Assembly (NCBI RefSeq): GCF_017305915.1
Contig: NZ_JAFKJN010000007.1
Location: 232,084 to 296,083 of the forward strand
Reading direction: 5' to 3'
DNA from: Reyranella sp.
GTDB lineage: Bacteria > Pseudomonadota > Alphaproteobacteria > Reyranellales > Reyranellaceae
DNA length: 64,000 nt
Shown here: positions 63,855 through 64,000 of the stretch, piece after piece
Position numbering within the stretch: the stretch's first letter is position 1
Layout of the letters: each line of letters opens with the position of its first letter
Notes under the pieces: model-generated
The model's input: the letters and a program-made list of their open reading frames with translations, nothing else
The model's database searches: none
What the model was told of the DNA's origin: nothing
Program-made: the position numbers and the translations under genes

Positions 63855-64000
63855 TGACCTGCCCCTGGGTTTTCGGGCCATCGATTAGTTGAGAGACTGG
63901 CCTCCGCGAGGAGGCAGGATGAAGAAGTCGAGGTTCACGGAAGAGCAGATCGTATCGATCTTGCGGGAGACGGATCGGGACACGGTGCCGGTGGTATCGA
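63855..64000 (+). mobile_element. IS3-family insertion sequence (5' end)
   Basis: It begins TGACCTGCCCCTGGGTTTTC, typical of an IS407-group left end, and carries the start of orfA at 63919. It interrupts the IS256 transposase and continues beyond the window. Confidence 0.75.
63919..64000 (+). CDS. IS3-family transposase OrfA (partial)
   Basis: The first 27 residues, [20 protein letters not shown] and on, match the conserved HTH start of IS3-family OrfA (IS407-like). The ATG at 63919 is preceded by GAGGCAGG. The C-terminus and OrfB lie outside the window. Confidence 0.85.
   Translation, partial: MKKSRFTEEQIVSILRETDRDTVPVVS

Overview
The window is about 64 kb of high-GC chromosomal DNA from an alphaproteobacterium. 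Support for that placement comes from several sources: a 16S-tRNAIle(GAT)-tRNAAla(TGC)-23S-5S-tRNAfMet operon; gene neighbourhoods typical of the class (aroK-aroB; xerD-accA; secA / PPIase-argJ-mutT; comF-grxC-nitrilase-DUF1178; ubiG / lysC-ptsP; rodZ-ispG-hisS-prfA-prmC-DUF4167-clpB); and family members such as DUF4167, DUF1178 and DUF2889. The overall look is of a free-living Rhodospirillales/Reyranella-like organism, but genus-level placement is only a guess.

Layout. 1-3.8 kb (minus): shikimate genes aroK and aroB, a CNNM/CorC-type membrane protein and a DUF2889 protein. 3.9-8.5 kb (plus): a small membrane protein, a secreted helical protein, xerD, accA and a flavin monooxygenase. 8.5-12.2 kb (minus): a tight operon of a DUF255 thioredoxin-fold protein, a 2OG-Fe(II) oxygenase-like protein and a TTC38-like TPR protein, divergent from a TfdA/TauD dioxygenase. 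13.4-18.6 kb: an accessory surface cluster of a GT1-like glycosyltransferase, a tandem-duplicated GT32-like glycosyltransferase, a TPR/beta-barrel outer-membrane protein and an exported FecR-domain protein. 18.8-21.3 kb: small metabolic genes, a decayed gene with a stop and a frameshift, and a secreted CKGQ-repeat Cys-rich peptide resembling bufferin-type metallophores. 21.4-26.8 kb (minus): epoxide hydrolase, tyrosine phosphatase, a TonB-dependent receptor preceded by a near-consensus Zur box, and cysK. 26.9-56.6 kb is mostly housekeeping: protein export, arginine, aspartate-family and isoprenoid synthesis, ubiquinone, nitrogen PTS, translation termination, ClpB with a sigma32-type promoter, a subtilase preceded by a small prodomain-like protein, and an M23 cell-wall peptidase. 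56.8-62.4 kb: the rRNA operon with a strong sigma70 promoter and a terminator. 62.4-64 kb: a hydrolase gene broken by an IS256-family element that is itself broken by an IS3-family element at the window edge.

The parts most worth following are the Zur-box receptor and its downstream genes, the CKGQ peptide with no maturation genes nearby, the glycosyltransferase/TPR-barrel/FecR cluster, and the subtilase with its paired prodomain-like protein. Two small families of palindromic repeats are scattered between genes. No CRISPR array, prophage or recognised riboswitch was seen. All family assignments come from reading motifs, not from database searches.
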